A stretch of 64,000 nt of DNA from an uncultured Planktomarina sp. (GCA_905181815.1 CAJIZA010000001.1:186001-250000); one strand, 5' to 3'. Shown: positions 9,709-17,222, numbered from the stretch's first letter. Program-made: numbers and translations. The notes: generated from the letters alone by a model not told the origin.

Positions 9709-10806
9709 ATGGGTTTTCGAATGGGTATCATTGGCTTGCCAAATGTCGGCAAATCCACCTTGTTTAACGCGCTGACCAAAACAGCCTCAGCGCAGGCGGC
9801 GAATTTTCCATTTTGTACCATTGAGCCTAATGTTGGCGAGGTTAACGTGCCAGACGTGCGCCTGGCCAATCTGGCACAGATCGCAAATTCAGCGAGCATC
9901 ATTCCGGCCCGTATGACCTTTGTAGACATCGCTGGGCTCGTCAAAGGGGCAAGCCAAGGTGAGGGGCTGGGCAATCAATTTTTGGCCAATATCCGTGAGA
10001 CTGATGCAATCGCCCATGTGGTACGTTGCTTTGAAGATAGTGATGTGGTGCATGTCTCGGATCACGTGGATCCCATTGCAGATGCCGATACCATCGATAC
10101 AGAGCTTATGCTGGCGGACATGGAAAGCGTTGAAAAACGACTTCAAAACATCGTGCGCAAAGTGCGCGGCGGTGACAAAGAAGCCGTGCAGCAAGAGCGC
10201 TTGCTACGGGCCGCTTTGGCTGTATTGGAGCAAGGCAAACCAGCCCGCACGGTTGAGGTCGATCCAGAAGATGCCAAGCAATGGAAAATGCTGCAACTGC
10301 TCAGCACAAAACCGATCCTCTATATCTGCAACGTGGGCGAGCTGGATGCGGCTTCTGGCAACAGCTATTCGGACGCCGTGGCGAAAATGGCCGCAGAGCA
10401 GGGCAACAGCCATGTCATCATCTCTGCGCAGATTGAAGAGGAAATTAGCCAGCTGGACGACAAAGAGGGCGAGATGTTCCTTAGAGAAATGGGACTTGAG
10501 GAAGCTGGTCTTGATCGCTTGATCCGCGAGGGCTATGCCCTTTTGGCGCTGGAGACCTATTTCACAGTTGGCCCAAAGGAGGCGCGGGCTTGGACCATCA
10601 AACACGGTACAACTGCGCCCCAGGCCGCGGGCGTTATTCATGGTGATTTCGAGCGGGGATTCATTCGTGCTGAAACCATCGCTTATGAAGATTTTGCGGC
10701 CCTAGGGGGAGAGGCCGCTGCGAAAGAGGCCGGTAAAATGTGTGCAGAGGGTAAATCCTATGTCGTACAGGATGGTGACGTGATGCATTTTCTGTTTAAC
10801 ACGTAG
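9709..10806 (+). CDS. ychF: Redox-regulated ATPase YchF (Obg-like)
   Basis: A ribosome-associated OBG-like P-loop protein that prefers ATP, linked to translation and stress responses. The 365-residue protein has the P-loop GLPNVGKST at about 9-17, switch I NFPFCTIEPNVG, the G3 motif DIAGLVKGAS, the family-specific NVGE in the G4 position that allows ATP binding, a helical insert, and a C-terminal TGS domain ending in YVVQDGDVMHFLFN. I start at 9709 because GAAGGAG ends 6 bases upstream and the family begins MGF+-GI+GLPNVGKS. The ATG at 9694 precedes that site and is not used. Confidence 0.97.
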   Translation: MGFRMGIIGLPNVGKSTLFNALTKTASAQAANFPFCTIEPNVGEVNVPDVRLANLAQIANSASIIPARMTFVDIAGLVKGASQGEGLGNQFLANIRETDAIAHVVRCFEDSDVVHVSDHVDPIADADTIDTELMLADMESVEKRLQNIVRKVRGGDKEAVQQERLLRAALAVLEQGKPARTVEVDPEDAKQWKMLQLLSTKPILYICNVGELDAASGNSYSDAVAKMAAEQGNSHVIISAQIEEEISQLDDKEGEMFLREMGLEEAGLDRLIREGYALLALETYFTVGPKEARAWTIKHGTTAPQAAGVIHGDFERGFIRAETIAYEDFAALGGEAAAKEAGKMCAEGKSYVVQDGDVMHFLFNT

Positions 10807-10846
10807 GGTCGGCACAAACGGTTCAGCTGATCGGGGAGGAGGCGTA

Positions 10847-11770
10847 ATGGCGCTTAAATTAATCATTGATACAGACCCCGGCATTGATGATGCCATGGCA
10901 ATTTTTTATGCTATCTCCTCCCCGGAGATTGATCTTCTGGGTCTGACGACGGTGTTTGGCAATGTGACGACGCCCAAAGCTACGCGCAATGCTCTGTATT
11001 TGCTGGAACAAGTGGGGATTGAGATTCCTGTGGCTGAAGGGCTACACCGTCCCCGCGTACTTCCCCCCTTTCCGCCAACCTCTGCGGTGCACGGGGTGGA
11101 GGGTTTTGGAACGCTTGACGTGCCCGCGCCCCAGCGCCACGCGCTGGCTGAGACAGCCCCTGAGTATCTGGTGCGGATGGCACGGGCGCATCGAGGAGAA
11201 CTGCTGCTCTGTCCCATTGGTCCTTTGACAAATATTGCTGCGGCCATGGAGCTCGATTCGTCTTTCTGCTCGAATCTCAAGGGCATGGTTGTCATGGGCG
11301 GCAGTCTCCGGGCAGGGGGGAATATCACCCCGGCTGCTGAGGCCAATTTCTATCATGACCCCCATGCGGCCGATTATGTGCTGCGCCATGGTTGCAATAT
11401 AACACTGGTGGGTCTGGATGTGACCAACCGTGTGATCTGCCGGCGCAGCTTCTTTGGGCGCCTGGCGTCTGAAAGTCCGAAATTGGGCGGGCTTCTGCAT
11501 GATATGGCTGAGTTTTACATCGATTTTTACGAGACTGTTGGCAAATTTGATGGATGCGGCATGCATGACCCATCTGCGCTGGTGGCCTGCATTGCGCCTG
11601 AGTTGTTCACCACCGAGCCGCATGCTCTGCGCGTAACCTGTAGTGGAGATCGCTCCGGCGAAATGATCGTAGAGGCCAATTCGACCGTCCAGCCGGTGAA
11701 TGTCTGCACGGATGTGCAAGCCGAGGCGGTAAAGCAGAATTTTTTCAAGAATGTGGCGAAACTCAGCTAA
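10847..11770 (+). CDS. Nucleoside hydrolase (inosine-uridine preferring type)
   Basis: It hydrolyses ribonucleosides to base and ribose for salvage. The 307-residue protein carries the calcium- and ribose-binding DTDPGIDDAMAI (about 8-19), the core VFGNVTTPKATRNAL, the substrate loop VMGGSLRAGGNITPAAEANF with Asn and Glu ribose contacts, and a late HDPSALV Asp that completes the metal site. The ATG at 10847 follows GGGGAGGAGGCGTA, a good ribosome-binding site. It lies 40 bases after ychF on the same strand and may be cotranscribed. The exact nucleoside range cannot be read from sequence. Confidence 0.93.
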   Translation: MALKLIIDTDPGIDDAMAIFYAISSPEIDLLGLTTVFGNVTTPKATRNALYLLEQVGIEIPVAEGLHRPRVLPPFPPTSAVHGVEGFGTLDVPAPQRHALAETAPEYLVRMARAHRGELLLCPIGPLTNIAAAMELDSSFCSNLKGMVVMGGSLRAGGNITPAAEANFYHDPHAADYVLRHGCNITLVGLDVTNRVICRRSFFGRLASESPKLGGLLHDMAEFYIDFYETVGKFDGCGMHDPSALVACIAPELFTTEPHALRVTCSGDRSGEMIVEANSTVQPVNVCTDVQAEAVKQNFFKNVAKLS

Positions 11771-11813
11771 ATCGTCCTTGTCCCCAGTTCAACTCCCCGC
11801 TAAACGTGACGTC

Positions 11814-11903
11814 GGAGACGTGGCCGAGTGGACGAAGGCGCTCCCCTGCTAAGGGAGTAGGCCCGGAAGGGTCTCGAGGGTTCGAATCCCTTCGTCTCTG
11901 CCA
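11814..11903 (+). tRNA. tRNA-Ser(GCT)
   Basis: The acceptor stem GGAGACG pairs with CGTCTCT (one G-U pair), discriminator G and an encoded CCA follow. The anticodon stem CTCCC/GGGAG presents GCT at 11848-11850 for AGC/AGU codons. The long variable arm (GCCCGGAAGGGTC region) is typical of tRNA-Ser, and GGTTCGAATCC marks the T arm. It forms the left border of the AT-richer accessory island. Confidence 0.98.
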
Positions 11904-12107
11904 CTATCCGCCTTTGTAGCACCACGCGGGGGGTCGCATATGTTCGTGGATGACGAGCGTCCATCATCCGTAAACTGGCGAGAGCTAGACGAAGCTGACA
12001 AGCCACATGAGCTCCACGTCAGCCTCATGGATCAGGTAGTGGTCAGAGCCAATATAAGAGGCGTACAGACTGCCAGATACTGCGAGGGTGGGTTCTCTGT
12101 ATCAACC

Positions 12108-12232
12108 CCTATTCTATCATTGTCGTTATCACGAGGGGATGGTACCAGTGCTATGATTTGTTAGCTTTCGAATTTTTATCAGGGGTTTAGCCTTGTAGTT
12201 TCTTTGTGGGGTTTAAGTTCCACTTAGGGATT
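12108..12232. repeat. Imperfect direct repeat, copy A (about 120 bp)
   Basis: This stretch, in the 348-bp gene-free interval between tRNA-Ser and the nuclease gene, matches copy B (about 13774-13889) in direct orientation. A 22-base segment (12119-12140) is identical to 13786-13807, followed by about 90 bases at roughly three-quarters identity by eye, sharing CCAGTGCT, TGTTAGCTT, GGGTTTAGC and a closing TTCCAC. Copy A ends about 20 bases beyond the stop of the nuclease gene, so on the minus strand it directly follows that gene. Confidence 0.85.
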
Positions 12233-12251
12233 TTGGTGTACATCCATTAAT

Positions 12252-12710
12252 CTAATACCTGTTCCAGACGTCATACTTCTCCCAAACCTTACATGAAGAG
12301 TTCCGTATCATGTAGTGTCCAAAGTCAGCGCCACCAATAGTGCAGTAGCCAACCAGTCTGTCGTAGGACTTAGCACCTGTGAGTTCACACACAGCTTGTG
12401 AGCCTTCAAACTGCTTGGCAATCTTTGTTGCATGTTTGCCTTGTTGAGTGTCGTTTTCTGGGCAATCTAGAGCTGAAAGCCTCACAGCTACGCCATTTAC
12501 TTCTATTGTGTCCCCATCTCGGACATGGGTGATGGTTCCAGTTAGATTAGTTAGTGGATTTAATTGTGCGTTAGAGGCTGATTTGGGCGCTTTGTGGCAG
12601 TGGTAAGGTTGGGAACCTGCGTGGCAGCCCTGTTTGTTCAAGCCACCACTGTGAGCCACTGCTTGAGTTGTAAGAATGGTTAGAATGGCTACAACGCTAA
12701 AGGCTCTCAT
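12252..12710 (-). CDS. Secreted thermonuclease-like protein (SNase fold)
   Basis: A predicted exported phosphodiesterase-type nuclease of 152 residues. A signal peptide (MRAFSVVAILTILTTQAVAH, cleavage near 19) is followed by a Cys/His-rich segment GGLNKQGCHAGSQPYHCH (about 22-39), often seen ahead of such domains, then an SNase-like domain: HVRDGDTIEVNG with the calcium Asp residues, VRLSALDCPE with the catalytic Arg, and KSYDRLVGYC with the second Arg. The C-terminus is short and the domain compact, so activity is not assured. It lies 7 bases after the small membrane protein gene and is followed by repeat A. The base composition is AT-richer than core genes. Confidence 0.75.
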   Translation of the reverse strand: MRAFSVVAILTILTTQAVAHSGGLNKQGCHAGSQPYHCHKAPKSASNAQLNPLTNLTGTITHVRDGDTIEVNGVAVRLSALDCPENDTQQGKHATKIAKQFEGSQAVCELTGAKSYDRLVGYCTIGGADFGHYMIRNSSCKVWEKYDVWNRY

Positions 12711-12717
12711 GGCTCAA

Positions 12718-12927
12718 CTACCACCAGTCAAGTGTTCTGCCGTTACCAGCTATGATCATCAAACAAGTGACAATATGGAGAATGATCCAGAAAGTGCGGA
12801 AGGCGAGAGCCTTGGTAACATCTGACTGCTTGATAGGAAGGAACTCAGGTTTGTCGTCATCTGTAGCTCCGACTGGCATACCAACTGTTCTGGCCCAAAC
12901 TTTGATCCACCGTCTTTGTCCACTCAT
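12718..12927 (-). CDS. Small single-span membrane protein, unknown function
   Basis: About 69 residues, with a basic N-terminal half (MSGQRRWIKVWARTVG) and one C-terminal hydrophobic helix (about FRTFWIILHIVTCLMIIAG). No family is recognised. I prefer the ATG at 12927 because GAGGACGG lies at the right distance, but the frame is open further: an ATG at 12975 gives 85 residues, and protein-like sequence (PFRYLDWVNPNTKVVDELEP) continues upstream to a TAG near 13048 without any start codon. The gene may therefore be a shortened or damaged version of a longer one. It is followed 7 bases later by the nuclease gene. Confidence 0.5.
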   Translation of the reverse strand: MSGQRRWIKVWARTVGMPVGATDDDKPEFLPIKQSDVTKALAFRTFWIILHIVTCLMIIAGNGRTLDWW

Positions 12928-12975
12928 GGTTCCGTCCTCTTCTATGCGGAATACTCTGATATTCACAATGAACAT

Positions 12976-13375
12976 AGGTTCTAGCTCATCGACAACCTTA
13001 GTGTTTGGATTTACCCAGTCTAAATATCGAAATGGACTGGCGATCTATCGCCCTTGCTTTCACAATAGAGCGAGACGGTCAGGATGAGCGGCAAGTGAAT
13101 GGCGAAAGATCACCTTATCGAAAGTGTAAGTGAAAAGGCTTGCTACACGCCCTCGCACCTATCAAGTAATAGAACCACTAGTTATTAAGACATAAGCTAT
13201 ATCACTATGGTGATATCAATAAAGTAATACCACTGTTGGTAATCAGTTAAAGTTTCTGGGACGGAAGTCGTTGAGGTTGGTACGACGTTCCATATTTCCT
13301 CGAAAGACACTAGCCCTGCCAAGAATACGGCAGGGTTTTTCTGTATAATGCGCATGAGAGCAAACAATAAGCGGT
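12976..13375. other. 400-bp gene-free interval with a terminator and a possible micro-ORF
   Basis: No ordinary gene is seen. It contains a plus-strand terminator (13314-13340), a short palindrome ATATCAC/GTGATAT (13199-13216), and a minus-strand 16-codon frame at 13243-13293 (MERRTNLNDFRPRNFN) preceded by GAGGAAAT. Just before the terminator, GTCGT and ACGAC can form a second stem (about 13267-13287). The combination could be a small plus-strand RNA, but no promoter is convincing. Confidence 0.35.
13314..13340 (+). terminator. Rho-independent terminator with no gene upstream
   Basis: CCCTGCC (13314-13320), an 8-base loop, GGCAGGG (13329-13335) and TTTTT (13336-13340) form a textbook terminator for plus-strand transcription. 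Read on the minus strand the hairpin lacks a following T-run. Every gene for 1 kb upstream is on the minus strand, so the transcript that ends here is unidentified. Confidence 0.75.
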
Positions 13376-13603
13376 TTAAGCTGGGAGTTCGCTAAAGGCT
13401 ATTGGTTGGAACCCAACATTAGCTGCATGCGCTTTATCTGCTGCGTCAAAATCAGCTTTAACTTGTGCAACCATGGCTGCTGCGAAGGAACCGCGAGTGT
13501 ATCCCCAGTCATGCAACTGGCGGTCAGAAAGGTAGGCGGCTGTACGCTTTGCTGCACTAGAGGCTTGGGCCAACATGATAGCTCTATAGATTTTAGTAAG
13601 CAT
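13376..13603 (-). CDS. DUF1127-like small protein
   Basis: A 75-residue protein with AAYLSDRQLHDWGYTRGSF in the middle, resembling the L-S-D-R-x-L-x-D-x-G-x-x-R core of DUF1127 proteins, which are small, often arginine-rich and linked in some alphaproteobacteria to RNA turnover and phosphate responses. This copy has a longer C-terminal tail (KADFDAADKAHAANVGF). I start at 13603 because AAGGAG sits 7 bases upstream; the longer frame to 13639 is not needed. It lies alone between repeat B and the 400-bp gap. The family call is by eye and moderate. Confidence 0.6.
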   Translation of the reverse strand: MLTKIYRAIMLAQASSAAKRTAAYLSDRQLHDWGYTRGSFAAAMVAQVKADFDAADKAHAANVGFQPIAFSELPA

Positions 13604-13773
13604 TTTAATCTCCTTGTTTTCATAAGAGCGTTTATCCAAGGTTATGAACTCTCACATCACACAATGTGGTATTCCCGTTATGCACTAAGCACAGGGCTAC
13701 CTAACATTGTAGTTTTCGCACCGACTCTGAAGCCCACACCCATACATCCCATTGAATAGAAATATTTAATTAC

Positions 13774-13889
13774 TCCCGTGCTATGATTGTCGTTATCACG
13801 AGGGGATATTGCCAGTGCTGCGATCTGTTAGCTTGCGAAGCATTATCTTGGGTTTAGCGTTAGTACTTTGCCGTGGGTTCTAATTTCCA
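13774..13889. repeat. Imperfect direct repeat, copy B (about 115 bp)
   Basis: Direct-orientation partner of copy A (12108-12232), with the identical 22-base core at 13786-13807. It ends about 14 bases beyond the stop of the DUF2147 gene. Thus both copies directly follow the 3' end of a minus-strand gene for a small exported protein. Copy B contains a small stem GCTT-GCG-AAGC (about 13831-13841) that is only partly kept in copy A. Confidence 0.85.
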
Positions 13890-13902
13890 CCAAGAGGGGA
13901 AG

Positions 13903-14286
13903 TTACTCTAGGCGTGTCCATTTTTGCCCACGACACAGAATCATTGCCACGCATCCGCTAACTGTAAGTATATCTTCATCAAGTGTCATATGTGATCTAT
14001 AGGTTTTATCGGTATCGGGAGCCCAGATAGTGCCACCATTATATTTCCCGTTACCTTTAATCTTCATATCATTGATTATATTGCGACCGATTATTGAACG
14101 ATTGTCATTGCCGACTACTTCTCTGATTATGCCACATAAATTCTTTTCACACGGCATGATCTCTACGTGGATGTAACCACCTGTTTCTCCAGGTTCCGAC
14201 TTCCAAACACCAAGAGCGGGTTCTGCTGCTGCCGCCGTAGTCCACATGAAAACAATTGCAGTCAAAATTGTTAAAAGATGGTACAT
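13903..14286 (-). CDS. DUF2147 exported protein
   Basis: A 127-residue predicted periplasmic protein of unknown function. A signal peptide (YHLLTILTAIVFMWTTAAAA) precedes the DUF2147 pattern: LGVWKSEPGETGGYIHVEI, then CEKNLCGIIREVV, GRNIINDMK, GKYNGGTIWAPDTDKTYRS and a closing GCVAMILCRGQKWTR. The paired cysteines (two in the CEKNLC loop, two near the end) suggest disulfides. I start at the ATG at 14286 because GGAGG precedes it by 7 bases; the longer frame from 14313 lies before that site. It is followed by repeat B and preceded by IS3 debris. AT-richer than core genes. Confidence 0.85.
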   Translation of the reverse strand: MYHLLTILTAIVFMWTTAAAAEPALGVWKSEPGETGGYIHVEIMPCEKNLCGIIREVVGNDNRSIIGRNIINDMKIKGNGKYNGGTIWAPDTDKTYRSHMTLDEDILTVSGCVAMILCRGQKWTRLE

Positions 14287-14413
14287 TACTAAACCTCCAT
14301 AAAACTTACTCACCTTTATACGGTAGCTAGACTGATATTAAATACAACTACCACAATATAATGCGTCTCAATAGTCCCAACGCGTTTGAGCCGTGTTTGA
14401 AATGCTTGTGACA

Positions 14414-14520
14414 CTAATCCGGGCAGTTGTCAGAACGTATATTTGCAGGCTTACCATGTAGAATAGTCAGCGGGTAAAGTGCGTCGAGGACTTCAGCTTG
14501 ATCCAAGCTTTGTACCGACA
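14414..14520 (-). pseudogene. IS3-family orfB remnant: integrase-core piece
   Basis: Read on the minus strand this gives LDQAEVLDALYPLTILHGKP followed by ANIRSDNCPD and a stop. It matches the DDE region of IS3 transposases (..VIDVL..LFILRG.P..IRSDNGPEF), with the catalytic Asp of SDNGPEF kept but the following Gly changed to Cys and the Glu to Asp. It lies just downstream of the orfA/orfB fusion remnant, in the expected order, within a 354-bp interval otherwise empty of genes. Confidence 0.7.
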
Positions 14521-14640
14521 TGGACGACCAAGGCCTGACGGACATGTTAGCTCATCACGGTTAACCCTTAACAAAATGTTTTGTTTTACAGTTTAACATG
14601 CACGAAATCAATCGCCCAAATGTGGTTTTGATACGAGGGA

Positions 14641-14949
14641 TCACTGGTCCGTCTTTGGGGTATCGTTGCTTGCGTTTTTATGATGCGCGGGCAATGCCAA
14701 TCCCTTTTCTCGCCATGAACGTTCAACATTCTTTCGGTTTATGTGCCAACCTTCAGCACGCAGAAATTCGCCAATCATGCGGTTGCCAAATCGTTCATAC
14801 TGCTTACGCCATCCGTAATAGTTCTTGTCGGAAATACCCGTAGTGTTACAGGCATTCATAACATCCAAGCCAGAATTGCAATGCACTTCAACTTCACGGA
14901 TCAAACGCAAAATATCATCTTCGCCATAATTCTTTCGAGCCACAATCAT
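14641..14949 (-). pseudogene. IS3-family transposase remnant: orfA fused to orfB by deletion
   Basis: The 102-codon frame begins like an IS3 orfA (VARKNYGEDDILRLIREVEV, then GISDKNYYGWRKQY, a helix-turn-helix) and switches without a stop to an orfB segment (RFGNRMIGEFLRAEGWHIN, then ERSWREKGLALP). In intact elements about 100 residues, including the leucine zipper of OrfA and the start of OrfB, lie between these parts. A clean in-frame internal deletion is the simplest reading. GGAGG precedes an ATG (14949) and a GTG (14943), so a short DNA-binding protein could still be made. Confidence 0.8.
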
Positions 14950-14991
14950 CCTCCAGAAATAACACAGTTTTACAAAATTAATGGATCAATT

Positions 14992-15255
14992 TTAAGGAGC
15001 TTGGACAGGACAAACTACACCGCTTGGTGGACCAATAGCAGGGGGGTAATCCAAGGGGTCGGATAACTCAGCTGGTGAACGTGATATGCTAACAAGTTGA
15101 GAGGCGGTAAGTAGGTAAGGTAAGATGGTATTAAATGCGGCGAACAAGCTCCGGATAGCTTCGTTACCGAACATTAAGCACAGACGACCTTGGGATTTTT
15201 TACGGTATGGCAAATAACAATGGTACATCGCACATATGCATTTGGGAGTATCCAA
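14992..15255 (-). CDS. Doubtful 87-codon ORF in a 450-bp gap
   Basis: The only sizeable frame between the IS3 remnant and the membrane protein gene. The product has a hydrophobic centre (NTILPYLLTASQLVSI) and a proline-rich end (LDYPPAIGPPSGVVCP). I recognise no family and see no ribosome-binding site before either ATG (15255 or the internal one before FGNEAIRS). It could be the tail of a decayed gene. Nothing else is visible in the gap. Confidence 0.25.
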   Translation of the reverse strand: MDTPKCICAMYHCYLPYRKKSQGRLCLMFGNEAIRSLFAAFNTILPYLLTASQLVSISRSPAELSDPLDYPPAIGPPSGVVCPVQAP

Positions 15256-15398
15256 ATAGATTTAGGGACAAAACTAATAAACCTAGGCTATCGTGCTTGT
15301 ATGGGGCTCTCCGTGCCGTTGAAAGGGATCCTTCAGAAAGCTGGAGAACGAATTGAGTTTATCCTTTAACTTGAAAGTAGCTATAAAATTCAATAAAT

Positions 15399-16151
15399 AT
15401 GAGCGTGAAACCGGAGTTTAGAGTGTTGGTAAGATTTTTAATAAACTCGTTTTTATCAGTGGTAGTACTAGCTGTATGCTTGATGTATTCATGGCGAACA
15501 CTGTCGGAGACAAATTTTCTTTTTACTCAACTATACGAATACAATGGAATTGATGAGCAAATTACCAAATATGGCCCCCAAAACAGGAACCGAATTGGCT
15601 TTGAGACTACAACGAAAGCGGAGAGGGTGATAATATTTGAGAGAATAGTTGAAGCCGTTAATAATAGTGGTATCGGCCTTGAAGAAATTGTTTATAGGGC
15701 TCCTAGTGGCGAAATAATTGATACTTTTCTTACGCAACCAGAAATCGATCATCTGAATGATGTGGCTCGATTAGTTGGTTATCTAAATAAAACATTATTA
15801 TACCTAACGGCCTTTTTATTTTTTGTGGTTATGTTTTGTTGGACATGCAAAGTTAAAAAAAACATAAACATATGGAGACCTTATACTGTGGGGAAATCAT
15901 TTGTGGGAATGCTGGCATTGTTGCTACTTTGTCTCGCCATTGTATCAGTAATTGGTCCACAAAGAGTTTTTTATTCTCTTCATGAATGGGTTTTTTTGGG
16001 TATGGCTCCTTGGCATTTTTATTTCCAGGACTCATTGATGACCACTATGCTAACTGAGCCTCTGTTTGGGAGCATATCAATTTTGTTGGTGGGAACTGCG
16101 TTTGCTATCTGGTTTTTTCTATCAGTTCTAATCAAAAGAATTTTGGGTTAG
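15399..16151 (+). CDS. Four-helix membrane protein, DUF1461-like
   Basis: A 250-residue protein with four predicted membrane spans (about 9-29, 131-150, 167-186 and 225-246). A large extracytoplasmic loop lies between spans 1 and 2, with EIIDTFLTQPEIDHLNDVAR before span 2. Between spans 3 and 4 is RVFYSLHEWVFLGMAPWHFY, recalling the F-H-x-x-F-F-x-G...W signature of DUF1461/TIGR01906 membrane proteins of unknown function. The match is partial. No clear ribosome-binding site precedes the ATG. AT-rich compared with core genes, alone on the plus strand of the island, and flanked by transposase debris, so it was probably acquired. Confidence 0.65.
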   Translation: MSVKPEFRVLVRFLINSFLSVVVLAVCLMYSWRTLSETNFLFTQLYEYNGIDEQITKYGPQNRNRIGFETTTKAERVIIFERIVEAVNNSGIGLEEIVYRAPSGEIIDTFLTQPEIDHLNDVARLVGYLNKTLLYLTAFLFFVVMFCWTCKVKKNINIWRPYTVGKSFVGMLALLLLCLAIVSVIGPQRVFYSLHEWVFLGMAPWHFYFQDSLMTTMLTEPLFGSISILLVGTAFAIWFFLSVLIKRILG

Positions 16152-16403
16152 GGGTTGCTTAGGTTGGGATCTGAATAAAGTAAACTTTCGACCTTCCCAC
16201 GGCACCAACTCAGCATCACTTGTGGACCCTGCAAGCACCATATGCATCATGGAGTAGCGAAGCTAATAGCTGTCGTTTAGTGAGTTTGGCCCACGAAAAT
16301 AAACCAAAGTTAATTTTGTTGGGCGCCACCATTCTTATTTACAGTGAGCAGCCCCATCTGACCGGTCCGAGTTGATTGTTCGTGCATAATCGGCCTCTGA
16401 TAC

Positions 16404-16634
16404 CATTGGTATGATGGTTTTAGGCGCGGGTGGGTGATAGCCCAAAGAACTTTGTGGCCTCTGTGTATTGTAATGCTTCAGTCATTCTTCGATAGTGATT
16501 TGTACTTACCGCAAGATGTAGAAGGTCTCTACATTAAGCCGCTCGTCTGTGAACCTGCCATTGTACTACTTTATATGGGCGTTCGGCCGGGGCTTGCCGG
16601 GTGGGATGTACTCAATGTGAATGTCGATCATCTG
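16404..16634 (-). pseudogene. IS3-family orfB remnant: C-terminal piece with three stops
   Basis: Minus-strand reading gives QMIDIHIEYIPPGKPRPNA, a TAG, then YNGRFTDERLNVETFYILR, TAA, VQITIEE, TGA, and LKHYNTQRPQSSLGYHPPAP. This follows the end of IS3 OrfB (..PGKP..NAY.ESYNGR.R.ECLN...F.SL..A...IE.W...YN..RPHS.LGY..P), including the catalytic Glu position lost at the TAG. It lies upstream, in minus-strand order, of the orfA piece at 14949, so it comes from a second element or a rearranged one. Confidence 0.85.
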
Positions 16635-16742
16635 CGAAACGCATCAAATATGATTGTGTGAAAAGATAGCCTGTAAGTAAAAACGCCCGTGGTCTCCATG
16701 GGCTCAAAACTTGGATCAACTGTCTCCATCGTGCGCCCCAAC

Positions 16743-17033
16743 TTAGCATATGGAGAGCCTATCAGAATAGTCAAATAACGGATCAATGTTACCGGTCAAC
16801 ACAGTGTCAATATCTAAGAATACAACGATTTCGAGCATCTTGGTAATTTCATGGTGAAACAAACACAACTTGGACCAGGCGTTTTCTGTTTTGGTAGATG
16901 TGTCAAGCCTACTCATTAGATTTGTCAAGCATATGATATTATTTTCTACACCCTTAGGATCATCCGTCATACAAATGAAATGAAAATCTAAAGAGCTCGT
17001 ACCTTTCGTGGCCCTGAATAATATGTTTACATG
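16743..17033 (-). pseudogene. Glycosyltransferase fragment (GT-A fold, N-terminal half)
   Basis: The open frame reads HVNILFRAT..., HFICMTDDPKGVENN, WSKLCLFHHEI and IVVFLDIDTVLTGNIDPLF, then stops. This resembles the N-terminal part of GT-A sugar transferases: VN-L-R, a F-x-C-x-T-D-D nucleotide-binding strand, and the metal-binding LD-x-DT-V-x-x-G-x-x-x-x-L-F (a D-x-D motif). Both ends are missing: a stop lies directly before the VN segment and the acceptor-binding half is absent. It is a decayed import next to IS3 debris. The sugar and acceptor cannot be told. Confidence 0.7.
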
Positions 17034-17159
17034 TTAACAAGAAAATTCTGTGCCCAACTTAATTGTGAGAATTGAGTGCTTCGTATTAATTAATATATTT
17101 CGCTCATTAATATCTATAAATCTGAATGGACTGGGGGCAAAATGTATAATTTATAAACT

Positions 17160-17222
17160 ATAACGTGAGCTGGAGGTTGAGTGTACTAAAGTGACAGCTG
17201 AGATACTAATCGGTTGTCTTGA
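17160..17222 (+). other. Possible 3' tail of a 23S rRNA gene (very tentative)
   Basis: The bases at about 17178-17217, with CAGCTGAGATACTAATCGG and then TGTCTTGAA, resemble the closing segment of bacterial 23S rRNA (..GAGCTAACC.GTACTAAT...GGCTTGA). It differs from the usual roseobacter tail and is AT-richer. No upstream 23S sequence is seen. It ends 15 bases before the tRNA-Ala gene, which is on the other strand. The resemblance is from memory. Confidence 0.2.

Noticed and set aside
11940-12164. 74-codon plus-strand frame after tRNA-Ser
   Set aside because: Its end lies in repeat A, no ribosome-binding site is seen and the composition is not protein-like.
12752-13087. 111-codon plus-strand frame
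   Set aside because: It is antisense to the small membrane protein gene, whose minus-strand product has a clear membrane helix and a better start.
12108-13889. Integron attC sites as an explanation of the repeats
   Set aside because: No RYYYAAC/GTTRRRY ends or long imperfect hairpin could be found, and no integrase is present.
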